Shown here: piece by piece, positions 32,406-39,474 of the stretch
How positions within the stretch are numbered: the stretch's first letter is position 1
How the letters are laid out: each line of letters starts with the position of its first letter
Source of the DNA: a virus
Length of the DNA: 45,195 nt
Reading direction: 5' to 3' (one strand)
IMG/VR virus record: IMGVR_UViG_3300044712_000404
Location: 1 to 45,195 of that record
Position numbers and translations under genes: made by a program
Notes under the pieces: model-generated
Seen by the model: only the letters and a program-made list of their open reading frames with translations
Database searches by the model: none
What the model was told of the DNA's origin: nothing

Positions 32406-32706
32406 CTGTCTGATGGTAAAGGGCAGCCCTGCGTGCAATACACACACCCATGAGCGTGTTGAGCAGCATACCACTCAGCTGGAACTCGCTCTGTTCGGCA
32501 GGCGTGAAGTTGGCTTGTGAGCGGAGGAGAGACACGACAGGCTCACCGTCCTTGGTTTGCTCGTCCATCTCGTCTGCTGTGTCGACGTCGAACTTGTCAG
32601 CCTGGGCAGCCAGCTCAATGGTGCGATCCATGGTGGCGTGGACCAGGTCGTAGACCATCTGGTCGTAGGTAGATGGGTCGACCATGTGGGCGAGGTTGAT
32701 GCTCAT
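32389..32706 (-). CDS. Hypothetical early protein
   Basis: The protein has 105 residues. The start is placed at the ATG at 32706 (MSINLAHMVDPSTYDQMVYD) because GGAGGA lies about ten bases upstream; an ATG six codons earlier overlaps this ribosome-binding site. The rest is helical and acidic (ADKFDVDTADEMDEQTKDGE) with a Met/Leu-rich C-terminus (LSGMLLNTLMGVCIARRAAL). No family recognised. Confidence 0.62.
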   Translation of the reverse strand: MSINLAHMVDPSTYDQMVYDLVHATMDRTIELAAQADKFDVDTADEMDEQTKDGEPVVSLLRSQANFTPAEQSEFQLSGMLLNTLMGVCIARRAALYHQTDEPGS

Positions 32707-32708
32707 GT

Positions 32709-32891
32709 CTAAGGCTCCTCCCATTCAATGTATTCATCTGCCTCAGAGGAGTAGCTTCCCTTGAAAGAGACTCGATCTTCGTCCATCCACGGACTACCAC
32801 AACAGCCGCAGCCGCCTATGACGATGCCGTGCTTGATGGTGAGTTGGCTGAGTTCTTGTAGAAAGGCTTCTCTGGCTTTTGGTGTAATCAT
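32709..32891 (-). CDS. Small Cys-containing early protein
   Basis: The protein has 60 residues with the motif VIGGCGCCGSPWMDED and an acidic C-terminus (EADEYIEWEEP). The CxCC cluster next to GSPW is, from memory, recurrent in small phage proteins and could be a metal-binding or redox site. The start overlaps the upstream stop (ATGA). Confidence 0.65.
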   Translation of the reverse strand: MITPKAREAFLQELSQLTIKHGIVIGGCGCCGSPWMDEDRVSFKGSYSSEADEYIEWEEP

Positions 32892-33109
32892 CGACCCAAC
32901 TCCAATTTGAGCTGGTAGTCCAGGTGAGCAACTTGGATTTGATGTGCCAGCCTGCGGGCTGTTCGATCGTTGCTGACGTACCCTAGGCGGCTGAGTTCAG
33001 CGATGAAGACTCGCTCGCCGGGAGTGAGCAGGGAGACCCCGCTGTGGAGGATCTTGGCTGCGATCCAGCGTGCTTTCTGGACGACAGGATTGACGGCTTC
33101 AGTGTTCAT
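32888..33109 (-). CDS. Small helical early protein
   Basis: The protein has 73 residues. Helical segments (VVQKARWIAAKILHSG, TPGERVFIAELSRLGYVS, ARRLAHQIQVAHLDYQLKL) could form a winged or simple helix-turn-helix-type bundle, but I see no diagnostic motif. The gene follows a long spacer with repeated CCCTAGGC motifs, and one such motif occurs within it (32979-32992). Confidence 0.6.
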   Translation of the reverse strand: MNTEAVNPVVQKARWIAAKILHSGVSLLTPGERVFIAELSRLGYVSNDRTARRLAHQIQVAHLDYQLKLELGR

Positions 33110-33447
33110 GGGTGTGGATGATGGCGGACCCTAGGCGGCTTGTGAGTCAGTAGACGTCAGACGTGGGGAAGGTGTCGGTCGGTGCAGGCTCAGGCTCGAG
33201 ACCCGAGGAGGCTGACTCGTGGGGCTGGAGAACAGGGAACTCATGCTCAGCGTCTGCCAGGAAGTCAACCTGGGGACGAGGACGCTGATGTGGTTGAGGC
33301 TGGGTCATGGTGATGAAGCAGCTGTCGGACTCTTGGATTCTAGCGCACCCTAGGCTCGTTTGCGAGGCACCCTAGGCGGCTTGTGAATGGGCAGGGGGAA
33401 GGCCGGCCCGTGGGGACCGGCGGGGTGGATGGATGGGTGGGTGTGGG
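33110..33447 (-). promoter_or_regulatory. Spacer with repeated ACCCTAGGCGGCTTGTGA motifs
   Basis: In this 338-nt spacer an 18-nt motif (ACCCTAGGCGGCTTGTGA on the plus strand) occurs exactly at 33128-33145 and 33369-33386, with a partial copy (CACCCTAGGCTCG) at 33347-33359. A shorter copy is at 32979-32992 in the next gene. Each includes the palindrome CCTAGG. A small reading frame (33308-33147) lies between the two full copies. The copies could be operator sites or recombination scars. Confidence 0.6.
33147..33308 (-). CDS. Possible small Pro/acidic-rich early protein (53 aa)
   Basis: This reading frame begins MTQPQPHQRPRPQVDFLADA and ends with TDTFPTSDVY at TGA 33149-33147. It is proline-rich and acidic and probably disordered. 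There is no strong ribosome-binding site. It lies between two exact copies of an 18-nt repeat. Translation is uncertain. Confidence 0.45.
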   Translation of the reverse strand: MTQPQPHQRPRPQVDFLADAEHEFPVLQPHESASSGLEPEPAPTDTFPTSDVY

Positions 33448-34095
33448 TTAGCTGATGCCCCGTAGCCTGCGGTGGGTGATCCAGGTGATGGCCTGCAGGT
33501 GAGCGGGCTCCATAATCTCCCTACCAGGACTGCCGTGGTGGTAGTTGATGAGGTCCGCCGCTTCCCGGTAGTCGTCCGCGATCCGATCGTACAGGGTCGG
33601 GCTGATCTTAGGGGTCTTGTTGGTGGTGATGGTCTCGCCTGCCCATACAGAGTAGGCGTGGCCGTCGACGCATACTTCCTGCTGATTACCGAGGATGCAT
33701 CGAAAGAATGAAACTACCTTGCGTCCGTTCAGCACAGCCTCAATGTCATCCATCGTTGGATGCTGCAGCTTCAGGATGGCCAGCGCCTTCGCCAGGTTGA
33801 CTCCGTACGTGCATACTGTCACCTGAGACGCGGCGTGGCCACCATGCTCGCTGTACGTGCTGATCAGCTTCCGCGCGTCTGCGCAGTTGCGTGACCACTT
33901 GTTGTTTGGGGACAAGGCCGCGATCACCCCGGCTGCCGTGATGACTCCGATGGGATAGTCTCGGCTCAGATCGGCGGCAATGTCGTGGGCGGCAGGGTAC
34001 CACTGACGGCCCTGGGTACGCTCAACCTCAGTGGACATGGCATAGGTGCCGATGATGCTGGTGATTCTGGAGGGGTGATGTTTGGCCATGATCAC
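33448..34095 (-). CDS. Putative helix-hairpin-helix DNA-glycosylase-like early protein
   Basis: The protein has 215 residues; the GTG at 34095 overlaps the preceding stop (GTGA), and an ATG two codons on is an alternative. It contains GVITAAGVIAALSPNNKWSR, LNGRKVVSFFRCILG and VCVDGHAYSVWAG. The order of a helix-hairpin-like K-FF motif followed by VDGHA recalls the HhH-GPD glycosylase fold, where VDTHV with a catalytic Asp follows the hairpin. Similar proteins occur in many phages and plasmids as a domain of unknown function. Whether it acts on DNA bases is inference. Confidence 0.65.
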   Translation of the reverse strand: MIMAKHHPSRITSIIGTYAMSTEVERTQGRQWYPAAHDIAADLSRDYPIGVITAAGVIAALSPNNKWSRNCADARKLISTYSEHGGHAASQVTVCTYGVNLAKALAILKLQHPTMDDIEAVLNGRKVVSFFRCILGNQQEVCVDGHAYSVWAGETITTNKTPKISPTLYDRIADDYREAADLINYHHGSPGREIMEPAHLQAITWITHRRLRGIS

Positions 34096-34697
34096 AGGAG
34101 CGACAGGATGTTAGCAGCGATCACCTGCTCGGGAAAGTGCCCGAACGTGATCCGGTATGAGGCCTGTCCGATGATCTCGGATGCCAGGAACCGGGCCAGG
34201 TTCACCGACGCTGGCGTGCCTCGCATGACCAGGGGTCGGACAGTCTCACGGGCCACGGTGAGCTCACCGGTGAAGCTGTCGTCGGCGCCTAGTTGGTGGT
34301 GGTGGAGATCATGCACGAACCTGAAGCTCAGGTTCTGATAGGCAGTCCAGACAGGATGGGGCTGCTCGTTGCCGACAGTTGACACTGGCACATCACGCCA
34401 TTCCCCAGGCAGGCAGGGCCGTGAGAGGGCTGCCAGAGCTTCGGACAGGATGACGGGCCGATCCACGAACAGGGGCCGGATGCGGGACCGACGGGCATCA
34501 GAGCAGGCTCGTAGCAGCCAGACCGTGGCCGAGTCGATCAGGGGCTCAGTGACCGGCAGCCTCAGCTGCTCGTTGTCCAGCGCCAGCTTGTAGGCGGCTG
34601 CGATGGCCTGGCAGCGACGCTCGGGGTGCTGAGCCCAGCCGACGCGCTGTTCGGTGACGCGGTCGAATGTGCGGGCGGCTTGTGAACGGGCCGGCAT
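34092..34697 (-). CDS. Early protein of unknown function with HDxHHH motif
   Basis: The protein has 201 residues from the ATG at 34697, which has GAGGG about ten bases upstream; the longer in-frame start at 34826 lacks this signal. It contains RTFDRVTEQRVGWAQHPERR, RFVHDLHHHQLGADDSFTGE and a late helix (NLARFLASEIIGQASYRITF). The RFVHDxHHH stretch may bind a metal, and similar HD-type motifs occur in some phage proteins of unknown function. The stop overlaps the next gene (GTGA). It is the first gene of the early block. Confidence 0.65.
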   Translation of the reverse strand: MPARSQAARTFDRVTEQRVGWAQHPERRCQAIAAAYKLALDNEQLRLPVTEPLIDSATVWLLRACSDARRSRIRPLFVDRPVILSEALAALSRPCLPGEWRDVPVSTVGNEQPHPVWTAYQNLSFRFVHDLHHHQLGADDSFTGELTVARETVRPLVMRGTPASVNLARFLASEIIGQASYRITFGHFPEQVIAANILSLL

Positions 34698-35231
34698 GAT
34701 GATGCCCTCGGGTCTGATGAGTGGTGTGGTTGCGGTGGATGCGTGCGCTGCGTTCGCGTCGGTGAAATGGGCGCGGGTTGAGGTTCTCACTTGTGTTGGT
34801 GTGTGAACTGCGCCCAGTATGGCCACAGGTCAGCCAGCCAGGTAAGAGGGTCGTAACAAACCGTAACAAAGCTGGGGCGATAGTACAGGCGTACTCCCCA
34901 GGCGACAGATGAATCTGAGGGTTGCTCATGTTTGCACAGAGCTGCCTTGTTGAGAACCGCTCGCAATAAGCAAAAACGTATTGATAGGGATTCTGGCCTG
35001 TCCAGCCCCGCGTACCTGCACCTTCAGCAGATACGCAACAGCTGGACACGGCAGTGGTAGGAAGGGTTCTCGCGCGGCCGGGCCCAGATTGGACAGGGCA
35101 GGGGCGCCGGATTGGACAAGGGCAGGCCCCCGCCGGGGTGCTCTTGCGAACCGCTCGCAACAAGGGGGCCATGGGGGGATTTCCGGGGCCACGAACAGGC
35201 GATACCCCGGACGGAAATTTCTGGCAGAATT
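34698..35231. other. Long intergenic region between the glycine-rich adhesin and the early block
   Basis: No convincing gene is seen in these 534 nt. GAACCGCTCGCAA occurs at 34954-34966 and 35148-35160; the second copy forms a hairpin (TTGCGA/TCGCAA, 35144-35160). GATTGGACA occurs at 35087-35095 and 35110-35118. GAAATT/AATTTC (35214-35233) form a dyad overlapping the stop of the upstream gene. In the circular map this region separates the last late gene from the first early gene. That is where early host-type promoters and possibly the physical genome ends would be expected. No promoter could be assigned with confidence. Confidence 0.55.
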
Positions 35232-36167
35232 TCAGACCCCGTGAATCACATAGTCCCCTGGTGTGGAAAACACAAACCTGGAGCCAGTTGAATCTGCAAG
35301 GATGACAGCACCTGGATTCCCACTGGCTTGAAACTCACCGCCTACCCCAACATTGGAGGACGGCAGATCGGGCACGCTGTTTGGGTTGTACGTACTACCA
35401 TCATTAGACGGCCACCGAGTGGTCAGCCCATTGACTACACTGGGGTGCAAATGCCCACTGCCCCCACCACCTGGTCCTGGTCCTGCGAAGGATCCACCAC
35501 CTCCTCCGAAGTAGCCTCCACCTCCTCCTGCTCCCGGAGTTGATCCAGTAGCGCCACTACCTCCTTGTAGGGCCGTTCCTGATGTTCCAGCGCCTCCTGA
35601 AGTACCAGCTGCTCCTCCCGCAACTTGCGTTCCACCACCGCCGCCACGGCGCCAGGGGGTTCCGAACAGGGGAGCATCCTGCCCTGTTGCTCCACCGCCT
35701 AGTCCTCCTTCTTGAGGATCCCCTGAGGCTCCACCTCCTCCCCCAGCAATCAGCCGAGCATTCGCCTGGGTGACTTCTGACACAAAGACACCAGAAAGAC
35801 CCCCTCCAGCACCGCCATCGGAGCTGTTTGCCGTGAATTGAGCATTGCCTCCACCTCCAAATCCACCTTGACCCGTGTTGTAGTTTCCTCCTCCCCCAAC
35901 CCGGATGACGTAGACGTTGCCTGCTACTAGCGTAAGCTGTCCTCGTGTGTATCCACCGGCTCCAGCACGATAGCCAGGATTACGTTTGGTGCCAGCTCCT
36001 CCTCCTCCCCAGAGATAGAATTGAGCCAAACCCGCAGGAATGGGAGTGCCCGGTAGATCAGGCGGGGCCGGAGTTGTGCCTGATTGAGGAAGGGTCCAGT
36101 TGTCAGGTCTGGGTGGCCCTATGTACCGGATCGGATAGGGGAACCCGTAGGCTGTCGGAATGGGCAT
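35232..36167 (-). CDS. Glycine-rich adhesin (tail-tip / receptor-binding candidate)
   Basis: The protein has 311 residues. A short Pro-rich start (MPIPTAYGFPYPIRYIGPPR) is followed by a strand-rich motif FYLWGGGGAG and long glycine-rich repeats (GGGGNYNTGQGGFGGGG, GGGGGTQVAGGAAG). Glycine-rich repeats of this type form polyglycine II helices in the adhesins of some T-even-like phages, such as gp38, where loops between them bind the receptor. No signal peptide is seen. The base composition appears lower in GC than that of neighbouring genes. It follows a promoter-like element and two small genes, and precedes the early region. A role in adsorption is likely but inferred. Confidence 0.72.
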   Translation of the reverse strand: MPIPTAYGFPYPIRYIGPPRPDNWTLPQSGTTPAPPDLPGTPIPAGLAQFYLWGGGGAGTKRNPGYRAGAGGYTRGQLTLVAGNVYVIRVGGGGNYNTGQGGFGGGGNAQFTANSSDGGAGGGLSGVFVSEVTQANARLIAGGGGGASGDPQEGGLGGGATGQDAPLFGTPWRRGGGGGTQVAGGAAGTSGGAGTSGTALQGGSGATGSTPGAGGGGGYFGGGGGSFAGPGPGGGGSGHLHPSVVNGLTTRWPSNDGSTYNPNSVPDLPSSNVGVGGEFQASGNPGAVILADSTGSRFVFSTPGDYVIHGV

Positions 36168-36170
36168 GGC

Positions 36171-36275
36171 TCACCTCTTCTGCTCAAGAGCTGCCAGGAC
36201 CCGCCTGGCCATGTCGTGGTAGACGGACCCGGGTGGGGCTGCCTTCAGGATCTTCCGGGCCTGGTCGACCGACAT
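36171..36275 (-). CDS. Very small basic protein (34 aa)
   Basis: The reading frame MSVDQARKILKAAPPGSVYH followed by DMARRVLAALEQKR runs from ATG at 36275 to TGA at 36173-36171. A GTG start eight codons earlier would overlap the upstream gene. It is helical and basic. A good ribosome-binding site for the glycine-rich gene (AGAGGTGAG) lies at its 3' end. Function unknown. Confidence 0.55.
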   Translation of the reverse strand: MSVDQARKILKAAPPGSVYHDMARRVLAALEQKR

Positions 36276-36288
36276 GGTCGGCCTCGGC

Positions 36289-36756
36289 TCAGGCGACACC
36301 GGCCTGCTCCAGCTCGACCGCCTGGTGGATCAGGTCGTCCTTCAGGTCGTGGATGTCCAGGACTTCACCGAAGCGCTCGAGCACGGTCTCGACGATCTCA
36401 GCCTTGGTCAGGGCAGCCCAGTCGGTAGGCTCAGGGGGAAGGATCTCCAGGCCCACAGGCTCGGGGTCGAAGTCCAGCTCCAGCTGCTCGGCAACCAGCT
36501 CCAGGGGGATCCCCGGCTCCAGACTCCGCCGTTCCAGCTCAGCCAGTTCCTCAGCCGTGAACTCCTCGTCGACTTCCTCGGCCTCTACCTCGACCACCTC
36601 GATCGGCCGGATGGTCTGGAGCTGGTCGCTGAGCTCCCGGCACTGCTCCGGGTTCAGCTCGAAGATCAGCTGCGGTCGGCCACCGCCATCCAGGACGTGG
36701 AGCTCGGTGTAGTTGACCCCAGCCTCGACGGCCAGGAAGGGTGCGATCTTGGGCAT
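36289..36756 (-). CDS. Acidic protein of unknown function
   Basis: The protein has 155 residues. The N-terminus (MPKIAPFLAVEAGVNYTELH) is followed by a beta-type part (GRPQLIFELNP). The rest is extremely acidic (VEVEAEEVDEEFTAEELAEL) with a final helix (LTKAEIVETVLERFGEV). It is the first gene after the promoter-like element at 37064-37100. The location next to terL and the adhesin suggests a late function. No family recognised. Confidence 0.65.
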   Translation of the reverse strand: MPKIAPFLAVEAGVNYTELHVLDGGGRPQLIFELNPEQCRELSDQLQTIRPIEVVEVEAEEVDEEFTAEELAELERRSLEPGIPLELVAEQLELDFDPEPVGLEILPPEPTDWAALTKAEIVETVLERFGEVLDIHDLKDDLIHQAVELEQAGVA

Positions 36757-36909
36757 GGTCGATGGGTAGGTAGACGGTGGTCGAAGTGTCCACAGACGCT
36801 GAGCCTGTGTAGCTGGGCTCTACCCTCCCATCAACCAGAAGGGAGAGGAGAACCTAGGCTCTCATACGCTGAACCTGCTATAGCAGCTATCGCAGCTACA
36901 GGGTTCATC

Positions 36910-36933
36910 TAGCTTCATGAAGCTCTAGAGCTT
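36910..36933. repeat. 24-nt direct repeat, copy A (two overlapping palindromes)
   Basis: It is identical to 37031-37054 and consists of AGCTTCATGAAGCT overlapping AAGCTCTAGAGCTT, with a leading T. The two copies are 121 bp apart. They might be binding or RNase-processing sites. Confidence 0.9.
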
Positions 36934-37030
36934 GAGATGAGACTGGTAGAAGAAGGATTAACCTGGATTAGAGAGGAGAAGAGAAGAATCTAGCTTCATA
37001 CCCCTCTCATCCCCTTCAATCCAGCTTCCA

Positions 37031-37054
37031 TAGCTTCATGAAGCTCTAGAGCTT
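37031..37054. repeat. 24-nt direct repeat, copy B
   Basis: It is identical to 36910-36933. It lies ten bases beyond the promoter-like element on the minus strand, so it would be transcribed into the 5' leader. Confidence 0.9.
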
Positions 37055-37063
37055 TCGGGTGGG

Positions 37064-37100
37064 CGCGGTTTCGCGCTGTCCCTCTATACCTGGAAAGCTC
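37064..37100 (-). promoter_or_regulatory. Promoter-like element in the terL-downstream spacer, copy 2
   Basis: On the minus strand it reads GAGCTTTCC, AG, GTATAGAGGGAC, then the hairpin CGCG-AAAC-CGCG. The core resembles a T7-type promoter around the start site. It directs transcription toward the acidic, 34-aa and glycine-rich genes. It shares 32 of 37 positions with copy 1 inside the RNA polymerase gene; the hairpin differs by one compensatory pair. Confidence 0.68.
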
Positions 37101-37236
37101 CCGAAACTTGTTCCGCTGGAAGGGGTCTGGAGGTCAGGTGTCGAGTCGGGTCGGGTGGTCGACAAGCAGCGCAGCTGCGCCTGCTATCAGGGGGCCGGCG
37201 GCGGGTGGCCTCCAGGAGCCTCTCTAAGGCCCCTCT

Positions 37237-37270
37237 GGGGTCCCGGACGTACAATCCGGCACGCGACCCC
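37237..37270 (-). terminator. Hairpin downstream of terL (possible terminator)
   Basis: GGGGTC pairs with GACCCC and CCGGA with TCCGG around the loop TTGTACG, on the minus strand. A second hairpin (AGGGGCC/GGCTCCT) follows. There is no T-run, so intrinsic termination is uncertain. Confidence 0.4.
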
Positions 37271-37304
37271 CCAGACCCGCCTTGTAGGGGCTCCTAGGGG
37301 CCTC

Positions 37305-39122
37305 TCAGCGCGTCCTAGAGCCAGCCCGGACCCTGGCGCTCACGTTCCCCCCGTGCCTGGGTCGATCTGTGCGGACCTGAGCCAACTTCTGAGCCTGCGT
37401 GGCCAGCCTCTCCCGGACCCCCACCAGGACCAGCTCGTCCACGAACCGAGTCGGGTCGTCCTCGGCGGTCCTGAGCATGCTCTGAAAGGCCTCCTGGCTG
37501 AGCTTCTTGCTCTCCTCGAACTGGCTCACGTTGAGCCGGTCCGTGAAGTATGCGACCGCTATCGCCAGGGCGTCCACCCGGTCGTCATGCTTGAGGGCTC
37601 CCTTCTCCCGGCAGAGCCTGGTCATCTGGTAGGCCAGGGTCTTCTGGAGCCGCTCCTCGAGGGGCAGGTCCTGGTTGGACTGCAGGTCATACTCCACCAC
37701 GCCCCGGTCGATGATGAGCCTGTGTTGGGTGGTCACCGGCTCGAGTGCATCCAGGATGCGGTCCTCCTTCCGGACAAAGGCCCTGGTCTCCTCGAAGGAC
37801 ATGGGGATCTGGAGCTCCCGGGCGTGCTTCTGGAGCAGGGCGACCACGGTCCCGTCCCCGAAGTTGCTCTCGACCAGGCACAGGGTGGCCCCATACTGCC
37901 GGCCGATCTTGAGGATCGCCGTAAGCGTCTCGTCCGAGTAGCCCTCCCTGAACCCTCGCATGGCCCTCAGGTACAGGTTCCCGGCCACCTGGCTGACCAC
38001 GACCACGCCTGTCTCGTCCTTGCCCCGGCCCGAGGGATCCACGGCCACGATCGTGTCGGCAGGCCAGTCCAGCCAGTCGTCGCCGAGGCGGGCAGGCCGG
38101 TACCAGTGGTCGCCTGGCAGGCTGATGGCTTCCAGGTCTCCGATCCGGTTGTTCTGGTCTGCACTCCACACCACGGTTCCGGGACATTTCCGGGGATCCA
38201 AGCTGACAACTGGACAGTCGGCCAGCCTCAGCGGGTACCTGAGCAGGTCAGATAGGGATGTGTCAAGCATGAACTGCAGCTGGAACGCTGCCTTGCCCAT
38301 GACCGTCTCTCGTTCCCGCAGAAGACGATCGGAGAACCGGGTATCAGTGGGTTGGCCTGCAAGAGCCTCGATCCCGTGCTCTTCGATGTCTGCCTGGAGC
38401 TCCTCAGCCAGCCTTCCTTCGTAGCTGCTCAGACCTTCAGCGGTTGGGTAGCGACCAGGCCACACGTAGGGGGCGTATCCTCGAACCTCCAGCTTCTTGT
38501 AGATGGTGAACAGCGACTGTGGGGTCCCAAGATAGAGAATCTTAGAAGTCGTATCTGGAGTAAGAATTGACTCAAACTCAGTGGTCAAATGAAGTAATTT
38601 TTCTCTCTGAACATCAGTGGATGAATTACCTGGGTTTTCAATATCGTCAGCCAAGATTAGTGTGGCACGGCTACCTGTCATGGCGCTCGTAATGCCTACT
38701 GACTTGACTGAAGGGGATTGAGCAGGCTCGCACCCAGCAACATCGAAGGCTACCCGAGACCAGCGATTGTCTTTACCGCTGTTATCCAGGTGCTGGAGGA
38801 AGGGGAAGTCACCAATACACCTCTGGATAAAGAGAGACTGGTCGTCTGCACGCTGCTTCGATGCGGATACAATCAGGATCTTTTCGTTGACGTTGTTATA
38901 CAGCCGCCACATCACATAAGCAGCCGAGATCCAGCTTTTGCCAACACCCCGAAAACCACTAAGCTGCGCACGAAGAGGGCCATGCTGCAGGTAGTTGGCC
39001 ATCCCTAGCTGAGCTCTAGTAGGTTCCGGGAGTGACAACGACCTCCATAGGATCCGAAGAAACACAGTGAAGTCTGTCTGCAGTTTGCGCTGCAAGAGCT
39101 CTGGCGAGAAGGAGGAGTTCAT
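37305..39122 (-). CDS. Large terminase subunit (T7 gp19-like)
   Basis: The protein has 605 residues, against 586 for T7 gp19. The ATPase has Walker A SGFRGVGKSW (about 56-65) and Walker B-like ATLILADDIENPG (about 154-164). The nuclease acidic residues are in VDPSGRGKDETG (about 358), ESNFGDG (about 416) and HDDRVDALAI (about 512). The N-terminus (TDFTVFLRILWRSLSLPEPT) aligns well with T7 gp19, so this start is trusted even though the HNH gene overlaps it by 107 nt. It packages DNA into procapsids and cuts the concatemer. Confidence 0.97.
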   Translation of the reverse strand: MNSSFSPELLQRKLQTDFTVFLRILWRSLSLPEPTRAQLGMANYLQHGPLRAQLSGFRGVGKSWISAAYVMWRLYNNVNEKILIVSASKQRADDQSLFIQRCIGDFPFLQHLDNSGKDNRWSRVAFDVAGCEPAQSPSVKSVGITSAMTGSRATLILADDIENPGNSSTDVQREKLLHLTTEFESILTPDTTSKILYLGTPQSLFTIYKKLEVRGYAPYVWPGRYPTAEGLSSYEGRLAEELQADIEEHGIEALAGQPTDTRFSDRLLRERETVMGKAAFQLQFMLDTSLSDLLRYPLRLADCPVVSLDPRKCPGTVVWSADQNNRIGDLEAISLPGDHWYRPARLGDDWLDWPADTIVAVDPSGRGKDETGVVVVSQVAGNLYLRAMRGFREGYSDETLTAILKIGRQYGATLCLVESNFGDGTVVALLQKHARELQIPMSFEETRAFVRKEDRILDALEPVTTQHRLIIDRGVVEYDLQSNQDLPLEERLQKTLAYQMTRLCREKGALKHDDRVDALAIAVAYFTDRLNVSQFEESKKLSQEAFQSMLRTAEDDPTRFVDELVLVGVRERLATQAQKLAQVRTDRPRHGGNVSARVRAGSRTR

Positions 39123-39468
39123 CTGGAGTTGAATCGTTCTTAATGCGGTTTGCTCTGAGCGAAATCACCCAGACGTTGTCTGGCGTGTAACCTCGTGAGC
39201 TGTCGATTCGATCGAGGCTGGGGCTGCATTCCTTATCGACCCCAATCTTTAGTTCAATTCCTAATATAGGGCATTTACCAGGAATCTGAATGTCTGCCAG
39301 GGTGAGTGTGTGCTCCAGGCCTCGCTTTCGCGCTCGAATCCGGCTTTGCGTCAGCATCACTTGCTCTGGGTTATCTCGCGTGTACCTTCGCTGTTTAGCC
39401 TTCAACTCCTCTCTATTCTCGGCGTACCTGCGTTTCTGGTAAGCCTTCTGTGCATCAGTTTGCGCCAT
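39016..39468 (-). CDS. Freestanding HNH-type homing endonuclease overlapping terL
   Basis: The protein has 150 residues. A basic N-terminus (QKAYQKRRYAENREELKAK) precedes CPILGIEL, SPSLDRIDSSRGYTPDNVWV and ISLRANRIKNDS, a pattern common to phage HNH endonucleases. The 3' end runs 107 nt into terL in another frame. The base composition here is visibly lower in GC than in most of the genome. It sits directly behind a strong terminator-like hairpin, so its own expression probably depends on read-through or another promoter. Confidence 0.83.
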   Translation of the reverse strand: MAQTDAQKAYQKRRYAENREELKAKQRRYTRDNPEQVMLTQSRIRARKRGLEHTLTLADIQIPGKCPILGIELKIGVDKECSPSLDRIDSSRGYTPDNVWVISLRANRIKNDSTPDELLLLARALAAQTADRLHCVSSDPMEVVVTPGTY

Positions 39469-39474
39469 AGGAAA

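Larger units (their letters stand above)
36757..37304 (-). promoter_or_regulatory. Long palindrome-rich spacer downstream of terL
   Basis: These 548 nt have no convincing gene. From the terL side they contain a strong hairpin (37237-37270), the promoter-like element (37064-37100), and an exact 24-nt direct repeat at 37031-37054 and 36910-36933. Each repeat copy is two overlapping palindromes: AGCTTCATGAAGCT and AAGCTCTAGAGCTT. CTATAG-type palindromes occur at about 36880-36900. The spacer is much longer than any other in the late region. Confidence 0.7.

Noticed and set aside
19000-34700. Photosynthesis or carbon-metabolism genes (psbA, hli, talC) and an integrase, often found in cyanopodoviruses
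   Set aside because: None of the reading frames shows the corresponding motifs.
35040-35160. CRISPR-like array from the repeated GATTGGACA and GAACCGCTCGCAA sequences
   Set aside because: Only two copies of each occur, with irregular spacing and no cas genes.
34546-35172. Minus-strand frame of 208 codons in the late/early spacer
   Set aside because: The translation is low-complexity and overlaps the 5' part of the supported early gene in another frame. There is no ribosome-binding site or family resemblance.
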